DNA of 64,000 nt from Streptomyces aquilus (GCF_003955715.1 NZ_CP034463.1:9920001-9984000), one strand, 5' to 3'. Numbered from the stretch's first letter, positions 17,024 through 25,676 are shown. Notes: a model not told the origin generated them from the sequence alone. Numbers and translations are program-made.

Positions 17024-17950
17024 TCAGCTCCTGTCCTGGATGGAGGTGGGTACCGGCATGTGCAGTGCCAGCTGGCCCTCGGTGGTGACGTCGAGCTGGA
17101 TCGTCCGGTTCGGCTTCAGCGAGCGCAGGTCGTCGCTCATCCGGCCCTCGCCGAGCTGCAGGTCCAGGCCGCGGGGGAAGCGCGTGGTGCCCGAGGAGAG
17201 CATGTTGATCTGGCTGGTCGTGGAGTGCCAGGCGCCGTCGATCGTGGTGTAGGAGGTCAGGGTTGAGACGTGTGCGCCGGTGGGCCGGGCGGTCTGCTTC
17301 GGGGTGGGCGCCGACAGGGCGAGGTCGAGGCCGCCGTGGTCGTTGGCGACCCTGGTGGAGGTGCGCTTGGTGTCGATGTCGACATCGAGCTCGGTGACCC
17401 ACTTGGGGAACCCGTAGCCGTCGTGGCCGCGCACCTGCGCGATCTCGGTGTTGACCGGGAGCGAGAGGACGTAGGAGTGCAGGGAGTCGTTCTTGAGTCC
17501 GGTGACCAGGTCGAGCAGGCCCAGCGCACCGTGCCGTGCCGGTTTCACGGCGATGCCGACGGCGGCCTCGGTATAGAAGTCGATGTCGCACACGTCGTAC
17601 CGAAAGGCCATCACGGAGACGATCCCGAGCCCCGGGGCGATCTCGAGCGGGTCCAGCTCCTGGGGCAGGCGGGCCCGGATCGCCTTGGTCGGCGCGAGCA
17701 TCGTGAGCCGGGTCGTGGAGATGCGGTAGTAGAAGTTCGGCGTCAGTGTGGGCCCGATGCGGGAGTCCACGCGGCTCTTCGGTATCCGGCGGAAGAAGTC
17801 GGTGCTGCTGACCCGCGGGTCCCGCTCGACCTCGTCGAGGTCGGTGTCCATGCGGAACCGGTCATAGAGGCCGCCTTGGGGGACGGTGACGAGACGCCCT
17901 CCGAGATCGACCTCTACGGTCCGGTCGGTCAGCTTGCCGTTCGGTGTCAT
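17024..17950 (-). CDS. Acetoacetate decarboxylase-like protein
   Basis: A 308-residue protein of the acetoacetate decarboxylase (ADC) superfamily. The middle GHDGYGFPKWVTELDVDID matches the ADC active-site region, where the Lys of the FPK motif can form the Schiff base. LTSYTTIDGAWHSTT and ELDPLEIAPGLGIVSVMAFR are typical of ADC-like proteins. Many relatives are not true decarboxylases but aldolases or dehydratases, so the reaction is uncertain. It is first in the operon ADC / aldehyde dehydrogenase / DJ-1 and lies directly downstream of a TetR gene in the same direction. Confidence 0.78.
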   Translation of the reverse strand: MTPNGKLTDRTVEVDLGGRLVTVPQGGLYDRFRMDTDLDEVERDPRVSSTDFFRRIPKSRVDSRIGPTLTPNFYYRISTTRLTMLAPTKAIRARLPQELDPLEIAPGLGIVSVMAFRYDVCDIDFYTEAAVGIAVKPARHGALGLLDLVTGLKNDSLHSYVLSLPVNTEIAQVRGHDGYGFPKWVTELDVDIDTKRTSTRVANDHGGLDLALSAPTPKQTARPTGAHVSTLTSYTTIDGAWHSTTSQINMLSSGTTRFPRGLDLQLGEGRMSDDLRSLKPNRTIQLDVTTEGQLALHMPVPTSIQDRS

Positions 17951-18056
17951 GGACTCTCTCCTCCGATGTGAGCGGCGCTAACATCGAGGATTACACGGCA
18001 TGTGAGCACCGTCAACAATGGAAGGTGTGAGGCGCGCGACGCGCGAGCGGCGCGCG

Positions 18057-18632
18057 TCAGGGGCGCACCGACGTGATGGCGAGGAAGGTGCTGCGCACCC
18101 GGTCGGCGATTTCCTCGCTCGACGCGGCCGGTAGCTTGCCGTCGAGATACAGGCAGGCCAGCCCGTGGGCGAGCCCCCAGCCGGCCGTCGCCAGGGCTGA
18201 GGCGTCCGCGTCGGGGAAGACGCGATCGAGTGCGTCGGCCAGCAGCTGGTGCAGGGCGTCGGCGGCCTTGACTCGCTCGTCGTCGGCGTCATCGCACGGC
18301 TTGCCGAACATCACATGAAAGAGAGCCGGGCGTCGCAACGCGAAGGCGACGTAGGCGACGGCGAACTCGGCCAGGTCCGGGAGCGAGGCGGGCAGGCCGC
18401 GCCCGCCGTCCAGGTCGGCCAGCAGGTCCCGGAATCCCTCGACGGCCAGCGCCGACTCCAGGGCGTCGCGGTCCTTGAAGTGGCGATACGGCGCGGTCGG
18501 CGACACGCCGGCCTGTCGCGCGACGGCGCGCAGTGAGAAGGGCTCGCCGCCCTCCAGCATCTCCATTGCGGTCGACAGGAGTGCCGCCCGCAGATCGCCG
18601 TGGTGGTAGCCGCTCTTCTCTGATGTTGACAT
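18057..18632 (-). CDS. TetR-family regulator
   Basis: A 191-residue repressor. The N-terminal helix-turn-helix (about 15-60) reads FSLRAVARQAGVSPTAPYRH then FKDRDALESALAVEGF, and the C-terminal ligand domain contains AYVAFALRRPALFHVMFGKP. It precedes the ADC / ALDH / DJ-1 operon in the same direction and probably represses that operon and itself: GCTAACA-type motifs occur both before it (18656-18672) and before the ADC gene (around 17976-17982). Confidence 0.88.
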   Translation of the reverse strand: MSTSEKSGYHHGDLRAALLSTAMEMLEGGEPFSLRAVARQAGVSPTAPYRHFKDRDALESALAVEGFRDLLADLDGGRGLPASLPDLAEFAVAYVAFALRRPALFHVMFGKPCDDADDERVKAADALHQLLADALDRVFPDADASALATAGWGLAHGLACLYLDGKLPAASSEEIADRVRSTFLAITSVRP

Positions 18633-18655
18633 TGCTTACTTGCCCTCCTATGGTG

Positions 18656-18672
18656 TGTTAGCACTGTAAACA
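18656..18672. promoter_or_regulatory. Palindromic TetR-type operator
   Basis: TGTTAGCACTGTAAACA is a degenerate 17-base palindrome (TGTTnnCAnTGnnAACA) located 24 bases before the TetR start. The related motif GCTAACATCGAGGATTACAC lies at about 17976-17995, just upstream of the ADC-like gene. Autoregulation plus operon control is inferred from these positions. Confidence 0.5.
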
Positions 18673-19006
18673 TAGTGCAGGAACGGGCCGGCATGCCGCC
18701 TCAGCGGCCGACCGCCGTGCGCGGTCGACCAGGGGATCACCACACCGGCCCTCGTCATCAGCCTGGCGACGACATGTTGTCGCCGGTCGGTGCCGTCGAC
18801 GACCTCGTTCGTCGCCTCCTCTGGTCCACCTCGGTGACACACCGGCACCACCCCAGCGACCAGGTGCCCGAAGGCTCGACCCGCGACCACGTCGGCTGGG
18901 TCCGCACCTCCGTCACGGTGGTCGACCGCATCGTCACGTGGTGGCACGGCACTCCTCGCAGTTGAGCTGCCGTCGGCACCCGCACCATCCCCGTCAAGGA
19001 GACCCC
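18673..19006. other. Intergenic, promoter of epimerase gene
   Basis: About 334 bases between the TetR operator and the plus-strand epimerase-like gene. No convincing gene; the frames open here have no start signal or recognisable motif. It ends in the CAAGGAGACCCC ribosome binding site of the next gene. Confidence 0.45.
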
Positions 19007-19927
19007 ATGCAGACCGTTCTCGGCGCCGGCGGGCCGATCGCCGACGAGCTCGTGAACGAGCTCCACCGCAACCACACCAAGGAGATCCGCCTCGTCAGCC
19101 GCAGGCCGGTGAGGGTGAACGACACCGACGAGCTCGTGGCCGCGGACCTCACCGACGCCGACGCCACCAGCCGTGCCGTCGCGGGCAGCGACATCGCCTA
19201 CCTCACCGTCGGCCTGCCCCTGGACTCGGAGCTGTGGGAGCGACAGTTCCCCGTCATGATGCGCAACGTCATCGACGCCTGCGCCGAACACGGCACGAAG
19301 CTCGTCTTCTTCGACAACACCTACATGTATCCCGGAACGCCGACGCCCCAGACCGAGTCGACAGCATTCGCGCCGGGCGGACGCAAGGGACGGGTCCGCG
19401 GACAGATCGCCACCATGCTGCTCGAGGCCATGCGGGCCGGACGGGTCGAAGCCCTGATCGGCCGCGCGCCCGAGTTCTACGGCCCCGGCCGGACGACGAG
19501 CTACACGAACTCGTTGGTGTTCGACCGGATCAAGGCAGGCAAGCGGCCGTTCGTCCCGGTCGACGCCCATGCCAGGCGGTCCCTGATCTGGACCCCCGAC
19601 GCGAGCCGCGCTCTCGCCCTGCTCGGCAACACACCGGATGCCTACGGCCAGACGTGGCACCTGCCGGTCGCCCCGGACCGGCAGTCCTACGCCCAGCTCA
19701 TCGGGATCGCCGGCGAGGTCACCGGCCGCAAGATCGGCTACACGGTGCTGCCGATGCTCGCTTTCCGTCTCGGGCGCCGCTTCGTCAAGCCGCTCGACGA
19801 GATGTTCGAGCTGCTCGCCCGCTACCGTGACGACAACATCTTCGACAGCTCGAAGTTCGCGGCCCGCTTTCCCGACTTCCCGGTCACGGGCTATCGGGAG
19901 GGAGTGGAGCGGATCCTCGCCGGCTGA
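19007..19927 (+). CDS. NAD-dependent epimerase/dehydratase-like protein
   Basis: A 306-residue extended-SDR protein. The nucleotide loop is LGAGGPIADELVNEL (the usual second Gly pattern is modified), followed by VFFDNTYMYPGTPTPQTEST, GRAPEFYGPGRTTSYTNSLV and WTPDASRALALL, the standard atypical-epimerase pattern in which Tyr of the YMYP region replaces the YxxxK Tyr. It probably acts on a sugar or isoprenoid-like substrate with NAD(P). ATG 19007 has AAGGAG before it. It is divergent from the TetR gene and may share its control. Confidence 0.8.
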   Translation: MQTVLGAGGPIADELVNELHRNHTKEIRLVSRRPVRVNDTDELVAADLTDADATSRAVAGSDIAYLTVGLPLDSELWERQFPVMMRNVIDACAEHGTKLVFFDNTYMYPGTPTPQTESTAFAPGGRKGRVRGQIATMLLEAMRAGRVEALIGRAPEFYGPGRTTSYTNSLVFDRIKAGKRPFVPVDAHARRSLIWTPDASRALALLGNTPDAYGQTWHLPVAPDRQSYAQLIGIAGEVTGRKIGYTVLPMLAFRLGRRFVKPLDEMFELLARYRDDNIFDSSKFAARFPDFPVTGYREGVERILAG

Positions 19928-20112
19928 GCCGTCGACAGATCCTCCTGTCGGCCGGCTCGTGCCGCGATTCCGAATCGGCTCCGGTACTCCGAGGATGCTG
20001 TCGAGGGTCCCCACTTCGCGGTCCTCGCATCCGCGGGGCGGACGACGGGGGAAGCTGTAGACGTACGGTCTCGTCCGGCGCACCCCGGTGCGCCCCGGCA
20101 CCAGGAGGAGCG

Positions 20113-21060
20113 ACGACTACCCCGAAACACGACGGCGGGTCCGGGCCGTTCGGCCCGCTGAGGGCACTCGATCCGCTCAGGGCGCTCGGGGCAGGCGCCC
20201 GCGCGCGACTGGGCGGCGGGCTCTTCGCCCGGGTCGCCGGCCCCGACGGCCCGCGCAACCGGGCCCTGATCCACCAGACCCCCGGCCCTCGCTGGTTCGC
20301 GCCGGACCGGCCGGTGCGGCGGGTGCACGGCGACGCGTCGATGTTCATCGGCGGGCTCTCCGCCCTGCTCCTGCAGTCCCTTCACCCGCGGGCGATGGCG
20401 GCGGTGGCCGCCCACTCCGGCTTCCGGGGGGACCCCTGGGGCCGCCTCCAGCGCACCAGCACCTTCCTGGCGACGACGACGTACGGCACGGCCGCGCACG
20501 CGGAGACCGCGTGCGCGCAGGTCCGGGCCGTGCACGAGCGGATCGCGGGCGTCACCCCCGACGGCGAGCCCTACCGGGCCTCCGACCCGCACCTGCTGTG
20601 CTGGGTACACATCGCCGAGGTCGACAGCTTCCTACGCGCCCACCAGCGCTACGGCGCGCACCCGCTGACGGCCGCGGAGTGCGACGGCTACGTCGAGGAC
20701 ATGGCCCGCATCGCGGAGGCGCTCGGGGTCCCCGACCCGCCGCGCACCCGGGACCAGCTCGCGCGTCGCCTCGACGCCTACCGTCCGGAACTGCGCTCCA
20801 CCGCGCCGGCCCGGGAGGCGGCCCGCTTCCTGCTGCTCAATCCGCCGGTGCCGCTCGCCGCCCGGCTGCCGTACGGGGTGCTGGCCGCGAACGCGGTGTC
20901 CGCGCTGCCCGGCTGGGCCGCCGACGAGCTGCGGCTGCCTCGGCTGCCGGTGGTGGACGGGCTGTGCGTGCGGCCGCTCGGCTCGGTTATGACCGCGGCG
21001 ATCCGCTGGGCGATGGCCCCGGCCCGTTCCGCCGTGACGGCCCCGTCGGACGCGGCCTGA
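20113..21060 (+). CDS. MpaB/DUF2236 oxygenase-like protein with doubtful start
   Basis: The family body is clear: VHGDASMFIGGLSALLLQSL HP, PWGRLQRTSTFLATTTYG, WVHIAEVDSFLRAHQRYG and FLLLNPPVPL, matching the heme-binding DUF2236/MpaB family (relatives include latex-clearing protein), whose conserved His coordinates heme. Members oxidise or act on hydrophobic substrates. The frame is open from before 20113, but the only start-like codon behind the AGGAGG at 20103-20108 is an ACG; the first GTG (20314) would remove about 67 residues that look coding (RNRALIHQTPGPRWFAPDRP). Either ACG is used or the start was mutated from ATG. Confidence 0.7.
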   Translation, partial: TTTPKHDGGSGPFGPLRALDPLRALGAGARARLGGGLFARVAGPDGPRNRALIHQTPGPRWFAPDRPVRRVHGDASMFIGGLSALLLQSLHPRAMAAVAAHSGFRGDPWGRLQRTSTFLATTTYGTAAHAETACAQVRAVHERIAGVTPDGEPYRASDPHLLCWVHIAEVDSFLRAHQRYGAHPLTAAECDGYVEDMARIAEALGVPDPPRTRDQLARRLDAYRPELRSTAPAREAARFLLLNPPVPLAARLPYGVLAANAVSALPGWAADELRLPRLPVVDGLCVRPLGSVMTAAIRWAMAPARSAVTAPSDAA

Positions 21061-21418
21061 CGGGCGGGGCGCACGGTGTCGAGTCCGGCCTCGGCCGCGT
21101 AGCCGCGCAGCTGGTCGGGGCGCAGGGCGCGCCTCGGTGGCAAATCAGTAGGTCGTCCGGTTCCCAGGAGCGGCCCTGGAGGGCCGCCGCCTCGACGGCC
21201 TCGGCGGCGAGCTGGGCACGAGGGTGGGCGTCGGCTGAGCGGCAGGTGGTGCCAGACGTAGCGGACATCGGTGAGTCGCCGAGTACGGCGACTGCGAACG
21301 CCTCTGCTGCGGCCTTGCGGAACCCGCCCTCCGCGCCCTGCTCGGTGACCGGTGACCGGGGCGTGGCGAGGGCCGCGGTCGGGGCGACGGGGACTACCAG
21401 GTCGACGATGGTCTCCGG
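21061..21418. other. Mosaic remnants, no intact gene
   Basis: The minus strand just after 21060 reads RPDQLRGYAAEAGLDTVRPA, like the C-terminus of a SAM-dependent methyltransferase. Further on, the minus-strand stretch with AEAVEAAALQGRSWEPDDLL looks protein-like but is unidentified. These are gene scraps, with no start or full domain. Confidence 0.4.
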
Positions 21419-22057
21419 GTGTCTGGCGGGCCTTGGACGGGGGACGACCTCGGACGAATCGACGGGATTCACGAGCGATGGCTGCGTGGGATGAACAGGC
21501 AAACCGGAGGTCCCGATTACCGGGACGAGTGGTATGGCGAGCAGTGCGGCGGGTGTCGGTTCTGGGTCGCGCTGAGCGGCGAGTTGGGGCAGCACTGGGG
21601 AGCCTGCACCCATGCTGGGGCGAGGTGTGACGGGCAGGCGCGATTCGAGCATGCCGGCTGCGCGACATTCTTGATCCGCTCTGACGCCTCGTTTGCTGAC
21701 GACGGTGGCTGGACGGCCTGGTCACGGCTGAAGGCCGGAGAGCGGAGGCGCACCTACCGGGTCAGGTGCCGCAGTTCGTGCTCGTACAGCTCGGCCGGGT
21801 CGAGTCCCATGCCGGTGAACTGGCCTGCCAGTTCCAGGGAGAGGATGCCGTGCAGGCGGGTCCAGAAGAGCAGGGCGCTGCCCAGGGCGGCCGGGGGTGC
21901 CGGGTGGTCGGCTGCCCACCCGCGGTGCTCGGCGAGGTGGGCCTCCAAGCGGGAGTCGTCCGCAGTGCCGGCGAGGGTGCCGCTGGCCTGGGCGGCGTCG
22001 AGGAGGGCGTCCATGATCTCGGAGGCGATCGTGGTGATGTCGTCGGGGGCGTGGTAG
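21419..22057 (+). CDS. Cysteine-containing DUF3027-like small protein, 3' end uncertain
   Basis: The first 90 or so codons are a convincing protein: DEWYGEQCGGCRFWVALSGE, GQHWGACTHAGARCDGQARF then EHAGCATF, with paired Cys (CGGC, C, C) that could bind a metal, as in actinobacterial DUF3027-like proteins. After about 21700 the frame stays open to 22057 but runs antisense through the TetR gene, so the true C-terminus was probably lost or lies near 21700-21760. The start may be GTG 21419 or ATG 21491. Confidence 0.45.
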   Translation: MSGGPWTGDDLGRIDGIHERWLRGMNRQTGGPDYRDEWYGEQCGGCRFWVALSGELGQHWGACTHAGARCDGQARFEHAGCATFLIRSDASFADDGGWTAWSRLKAGERRRTYRVRCRSSCSYSSAGSSPMPVNWPASSRERMPCRRVQKSRALPRAAGGAGWSAAHPRCSARWASKRESSAVPARVPLAWAASRRASMISEAIVVMSSGAW

Positions 22058-22407
22058 CCGGGGACGGGTGTGCCGTAGATGAGGAAGTAGCGCTGGGGGT
22101 CGTCCAGGGCCCAGGCGCGCAGGGCGTGTCCCAGTCCGGCCAGGTCCGCGCCGGAGTCGGCGGTGGCCTGGATGGTGTCGGCGAGGCTGCGGTAGGCGTC
22201 GCGGATCAGCTCGGTGATCAGATCGTCCCGACTGGCGAAGTACCGGTAAAGCGCGGGGCCGCTCATACCCATCTGTTTGGCGATGGCGTTCAGGGACAAC
22301 CCCGGCGCCCCGGCGGCGGTGATCTGTTCCCAGGCGTGCTGCTTGATCTCGGCGCGTAGCTGGGCGCGGTAGCGCTCACGTGGGGCCTCTTTGCCCGCGA
22401 TGGCCAT
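21754..22407 (-). CDS. TetR-family regulator with WHG-type C-terminal domain
   Basis: A 217-residue repressor. The HTH (about 20-65) reads LSLNAIAKQMGMSGPALYRY then FASRDDLITELI. The ligand domain has YFLIYGTPVPGYHAPDD and ALLFWTRLHGILSLELAGQF, the TetR_C WHG type. ATG 22407 was chosen because AAGGGA lies 8 bases before it. It is divergent from the oxidoreductase at 22585; directly repeated motifs flank that gene's promoter, so it likely represses the oxidoreductase / SRPBCC genes. Confidence 0.88.
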   Translation of the reverse strand: MAIAGKEAPRERYRAQLRAEIKQHAWEQITAAGAPGLSLNAIAKQMGMSGPALYRYFASRDDLITELIRDAYRSLADTIQATADSGADLAGLGHALRAWALDDPQRYFLIYGTPVPGYHAPDDITTIASEIMDALLDAAQASGTLAGTADDSRLEAHLAEHRGWAADHPAPPAALGSALLFWTRLHGILSLELAGQFTGMGLDPAELYEHELRHLTR

Positions 22408-22490
22408 GTGCTCGTCCCTTCTCAGTCGTGTTCGCCGGCTCCCGTGGGCCGGGTGAGCCGCTGCTCGCACGCTCTGAGTTAGACCCTATT

Positions 22491-22544
22491 ACGAACGCGC
22501 TTGACTGTCACTGTGCGATGGAGTTATAACTTCTAACGAACGCG
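22491..22544 (+). promoter_or_regulatory. Promoter flanked by direct repeats, TetR target candidate
   Basis: TTGACT (22501-22506) and TATAAC (22525-22530), 18 bases apart, form a good sigma-70-type promoter for the plus-strand oxidoreductase. Identical nonamers ACGAACGCG occur at 22491-22499 and 22536-22544, 45 bases apart, on both sides of it, and TAACGAAG follows at 22553. Repressor binding at both copies would block the promoter. Confidence 0.55.
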
Positions 22545-22584
22545 TCAGCCACTAACGAAGCTGGTGGAGTCGATGGAGGTCGCC

Positions 22585-23616
22585 ATGAGCGCCGCAGAAA
22601 TGATCGAGGTCGTGCTGCCGGGCAAGGTCGAGCCGGAGGGACTGCAGGTGCGGCTGGGTGCCGTCCCGAGTGCCGGGCCGGGGCAGGTCGTCGTCCGCAT
22701 GGAGGCGACCGGTGTCTCCTTCGCGGAGCAGCAGATGCGCCGCGGCCGCTACTACGACCAGCCGCCCTTCCCCTTCGTCCCCGGCTACGACATGGTCGGC
22801 ACCGTGCTGGCGGCCGGGGACGGGGTCGGCGCCGGTCTCGTCGGTACCCGGGTGGCCGCGCTGCTGAAGGTGGGCGGCTGGGCCAGCCACGTCGTCCTCG
22901 ACGCCACCGACGTGGTGCCGGTCCCGGACGGGATCGGCGCGGCGGAGGCGGAGACCGTGGTCATCAACGGCATCACGGCCTGGCAGATGCTGCACCGCAA
23001 GGCCCGCATCCGCGCCGGGCGGACCGTCCTGGTGCACGGCGCCAACGGGGGAGTCGGCTCGGTCCTGGTCCAACTCGCCCAAGCCGCCGGGGCCGATGTG
23101 ATCGGCACTGCCTCCGCGCGTCACCACGCCGCTCTGCGGGAGCGGGGGGTGAGCCCGATCGACTACCGCACCGAGGACATCCCCGCCCGCGTCCGCGAGC
23201 TCGCCCCGCGCGGCGTGGACGCCGTCTTCGACCACGTCGGCGGCCGCGGCATCGTCGACTCCTGGCGCCTGCTCGCGCCTGGCGGCACCCTCGTCTCCTA
23301 CGGCACCGCCTCCACCCGCGACGACGAGGGCTCCAAGCAGTGGCCCGTCCTCAAGCTGCTCGGCCGGATCTGGCTGTGGAACGCCCTGCCCAACCGCCGC
23401 CGCGCCTACTTCTTCAACGTTTGGGCCGGCCGGGCCCTGAACCGCGGCCGTTTCCAGGCCCGGCTGCGCGCCGACCTCAGCGAGGTCTTCGAAGCGCTCC
23501 GGCGCGGTGAGATCACCGCTCAGATCGCCGCCGAACTGCCCCTCGCCCAGGCTGCCGAGGCGATGCGACTGGCCGAGTCCGGCACCGTCGCCGGAAAGGT
23601 CGTCCTGCGCGCCTGA
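22585..23616 (+). CDS. Zinc-type/quinone oxidoreductase (MDR family)
   Basis: A 343-residue NADPH-dependent medium-chain reductase. GroES-like part: VRMEATGVSFAEQQMRRGRY, PFVPGYDMVGTVLAAGDGVG. Rossmann part: VLVHGANGGVGSVLVQLAQA (NADPH loop) and GVDAVFDHVGGRGIVDSWRL. It lacks zinc ligands, as is normal for quinone reductases. ATG 22585 has GGAGG five bases upstream; the earlier in-frame GTG 22564 and ATG 22573 do not. It is divergent from a TetR gene and followed by two SRPBCC genes in the same direction, so probably a small detoxification or lipid-modifying operon. Confidence 0.85.
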   Translation: MSAAEMIEVVLPGKVEPEGLQVRLGAVPSAGPGQVVVRMEATGVSFAEQQMRRGRYYDQPPFPFVPGYDMVGTVLAAGDGVGAGLVGTRVAALLKVGGWASHVVLDATDVVPVPDGIGAAEAETVVINGITAWQMLHRKARIRAGRTVLVHGANGGVGSVLVQLAQAAGADVIGTASARHHAALRERGVSPIDYRTEDIPARVRELAPRGVDAVFDHVGGRGIVDSWRLLAPGGTLVSYGTASTRDDEGSKQWPVLKLLGRIWLWNALPNRRRAYFFNVWAGRALNRGRFQARLRADLSEVFEALRRGEITAQIAAELPLAQAAEAMRLAESGTVAGKVVLRA

Positions 23617-23953
23617 CGCACCACGCGGAAGCCGACACACATCCGTCCCCCGGCGCTCGCAGCGTTCACACGCCCACCGCGCTGTCCCTCAGCCCCGAAG
23701 GCGACGACTACAGCGGGTCCCTGCCCGCGCAGGACGTGCGCGACGCCACCCATCGCCACCTGACCACCCGCGCCCCGCCGACACCCGGTACCACCTGCGC
23801 TGACTGACACCCCAGCCCTACCGGCACCCACCGATACCACCCGCCCCCGCAGTGACACCGGCCGGCCGACCGTCGCGCAACCCGACCCCTGACCCCCCAT
23901 CCCCATCGCCCCACCGCACCCGACGCCACGCCAACCGAGAGGAAGCCACCGCC
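23617..23953. other. Intergenic with a coding-like scrap
   Basis: Around 23672-23805 a plus-strand stretch reads PTALSLSPEGDDYSGSLP and AQDVRDATHRHLTTRA up to a stop. It has good codon bias but no start or ribosome site and no family I recognise, so it is probably a gene tail left by deletion. The rest holds the leader of the SRPBCC gene. Confidence 0.4.
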
Positions 23954-24394
23954 ATGTTCACCATTGACGCCGACGCCCCCGTCATCGTCCGCCTGACCGC
24001 CGTGATCGACGCCCCGCTGGAGCGCGTCTGGGCTCTGCACACCGACATCGACGCCTGGGCCGACTGGAACACCGACGTCGACCAGGCCCGGCTCGACGGC
24101 CCGCTGCTGCCCGGGAACTCCTTCCACTGGAAGACCCACGGCATGGACATCACCTCCACGATCCGTGAGGTCGTCCCCGGCCGGCGCCTGGTCTGGGGCG
24201 GCCCGGCAGGCGGCATCGACGGCGTCCACGTGTGGACCTTCGAGCAGACAGGCAGTCAGGTCACCGTCCGCACCGAGGAGTCATGGAGCGGCGCCCCCGT
24301 CGACGCCGCCCCCCAGCAGCTCGGTCAGGCCCTGGAACAGTCCCTGACCGCCTGGCTCGCGTGCCTGAAGATCCGCGCCGAGCAGGCCGGCTGA
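23954..24394 (+). CDS. SRPBCC-family (polyketide cyclase/START-like) protein, cytosolic
   Basis: A 146-residue SRPBCC fold: VIVRLTAVIDAPLERVWALH opens the first strand and helix, then DIDAWADWNTDVDQARLDG, RRLVWGGPAGGIDGVHVWTF and a long C-terminal helix AQQLG-type region. Such proteins bind hydrophobic ligands in a deep cavity. ATG 23954 follows a GAGAGGAAG site. A secreted paralogue with nearly the same blocks (TDVENWPTW, AWGGPAQGI) follows 124 bases downstream. Confidence 0.8.
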   Translation: MFTIDADAPVIVRLTAVIDAPLERVWALHTDIDAWADWNTDVDQARLDGPLLPGNSFHWKTHGMDITSTIREVVPGRRLVWGGPAGGIDGVHVWTFEQTGSQVTVRTEESWSGAPVDAAPQQLGQALEQSLTAWLACLKIRAEQAG

Positions 24395-24518
24395 CCCCCA
24401 CGGCCTCAACCCGCCACCTTCCGCCTTCGGCGCCCCGTAACCACACGCACTCCCATGCCGGGCCCGGTCCCCTGCCCGGCAGGCAACCACCACCACAAGT
24501 GATGAAAGGTCCCCGACC

Positions 24519-25151
24519 ATGCGCATCCTCACCGCGACGAAGTTCGCCGCCGCCACCGCCGGCGCTGTCCTCCTCGCCACCGGCACCGCCCACGCCCTCA
24601 ACGACGACAAGCCCACCGCCGCCACCACCAGCGCGGCCGGCGCCGCCACTCACACCGCCGCCGCCACCATCGCGGCCGACGCCGCCACTCACACCGACGA
24701 CGTGCAGATCGACGCCGGCGCCCCGGTCATCACCCGCGACAGCATCCTCATCCACGCCCCCCTGCACACTGTCTGGAAGATCCAGACCGACGTCGAGAAC
24801 TGGCCCACCTGGCAGCCCGACGTCGACGTCGTCGTCAAGGACACCCCCGGACGCCTGCGTCCCGGCTCCGTCTTCCGCTGGACCACCGAGGGACTGAACA
24901 TCACCTCCACCGTCAAGCAGGTCGACTACGGCAAGCGCCTGGCCTGGGGCGGCCCCGCCCAGGGCATCACCGCCATCCACGTATGGACCTTCACCCCGAC
25001 CACCGACGGTGTCCTCGTCCACACCGAGGAATCCTGGACCGGCGACCCCGTCACCGCCCACCAGGCCACCCTGCAGACCGCCCTGGACAACTCCCTCCAC
25101 AACTGGGTCAACAACCTCAAGCACCAGGCAGAAAGCCAGGTTGGCAAGTAG
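24519..25151 (+). CDS. Secreted SRPBCC-family protein
   Basis: A 210-residue protein with an N-terminal signal (MRILTATKFAAATAGAVLLA, cleavage near AHA), an Ala/Thr-rich linker to about residue 65, and then an SRPBCC domain (DSILIHAPLHTVWKIQTDVE, RLAWGGPAQGITAIHVWTF). It is clearly a duplicate of the preceding cytosolic gene with a signal peptide added. Exported SRPBCC proteins are uncommon, and a role in extracytoplasmic ligand capture or transfer is inference. It is the last gene of the presumed TetR-controlled operon. Confidence 0.78.
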   Translation: MRILTATKFAAATAGAVLLATGTAHALNDDKPTAATTSAAGAATHTAAATIAADAATHTDDVQIDAGAPVITRDSILIHAPLHTVWKIQTDVENWPTWQPDVDVVVKDTPGRLRPGSVFRWTTEGLNITSTVKQVDYGKRLAWGGPAQGITAIHVWTFTPTTDGVLVHTEESWTGDPVTAHQATLQTALDNSLHNWVNNLKHQAESQVGK

Positions 25152-25382
25152 CCCTCCCACACTTCCGCAGCACAAGCCGCTCCGGAAGCGCCCTCCCAAG
25201 CCCTCGTCCTCGCGTGCCCAGCCGTAAACAGAGATGGGGCTCATGGCAGCCCGCCAGTCGCGGACCGCCGGTCGAGCGGTGGGCGGGCCCGCCGAAGTGA
25301 TGCCCGGACCCGCAGGCAGCGACGACGCCCCCCTCTACGGGCCTGCAACGAGAGGCCGCGGTGGGGCAGGGGAAATGACGTA

Positions 25383-25676
25383 AGGCCCGTACCGTCGTCG
25401 GCGCCCCCGAGGGCTTCCGGTTCTACGACCTCCGTCACACCGGACACACGCTCTCGCGCCCGCTCGGGCGCCACCCGCAAGGACACGAGGGTCCCCGCCG
25501 GCCAGTCCTCGGAGGGGAAGACTGCGCTGATCTATCAGCACTCCGCCGACGACCGACAACAGGAAGTCGCAGCCGGTCTCGACGCGACCGTACGCAAGGC
25601 GCGGGTGCACGCGCAGGAAGCTGCGACCGTGCCAGAACCGAAGACTCCCGCCCCCGACGCGAGGGCGCCAAGCTGA
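25383..25676 (+). pseudogene. Tyrosine-type integrase, C-terminal remnant
   Basis: FRFYDLRHTGHTLS carries the conserved R-H box of phage-type tyrosine recombinases. After a frameshift, SGATRKDTRVPAGQSSE and ALIYQHSADDRQQEVAAGLD contain the catalytic Tyr region (IYQH) and the usual tail, ending at a TGA at about 25676. The N-terminal arm- and core-binding domains are missing. It marks an old integrative element; no attachment repeats are evident. Confidence 0.72.

Noticed and set aside
18648..18947. Minus-strand 99-codon frame upstream of the TetR gene
   Set aside because: It covers the likely TetR promoter and operator and lacks coding features.
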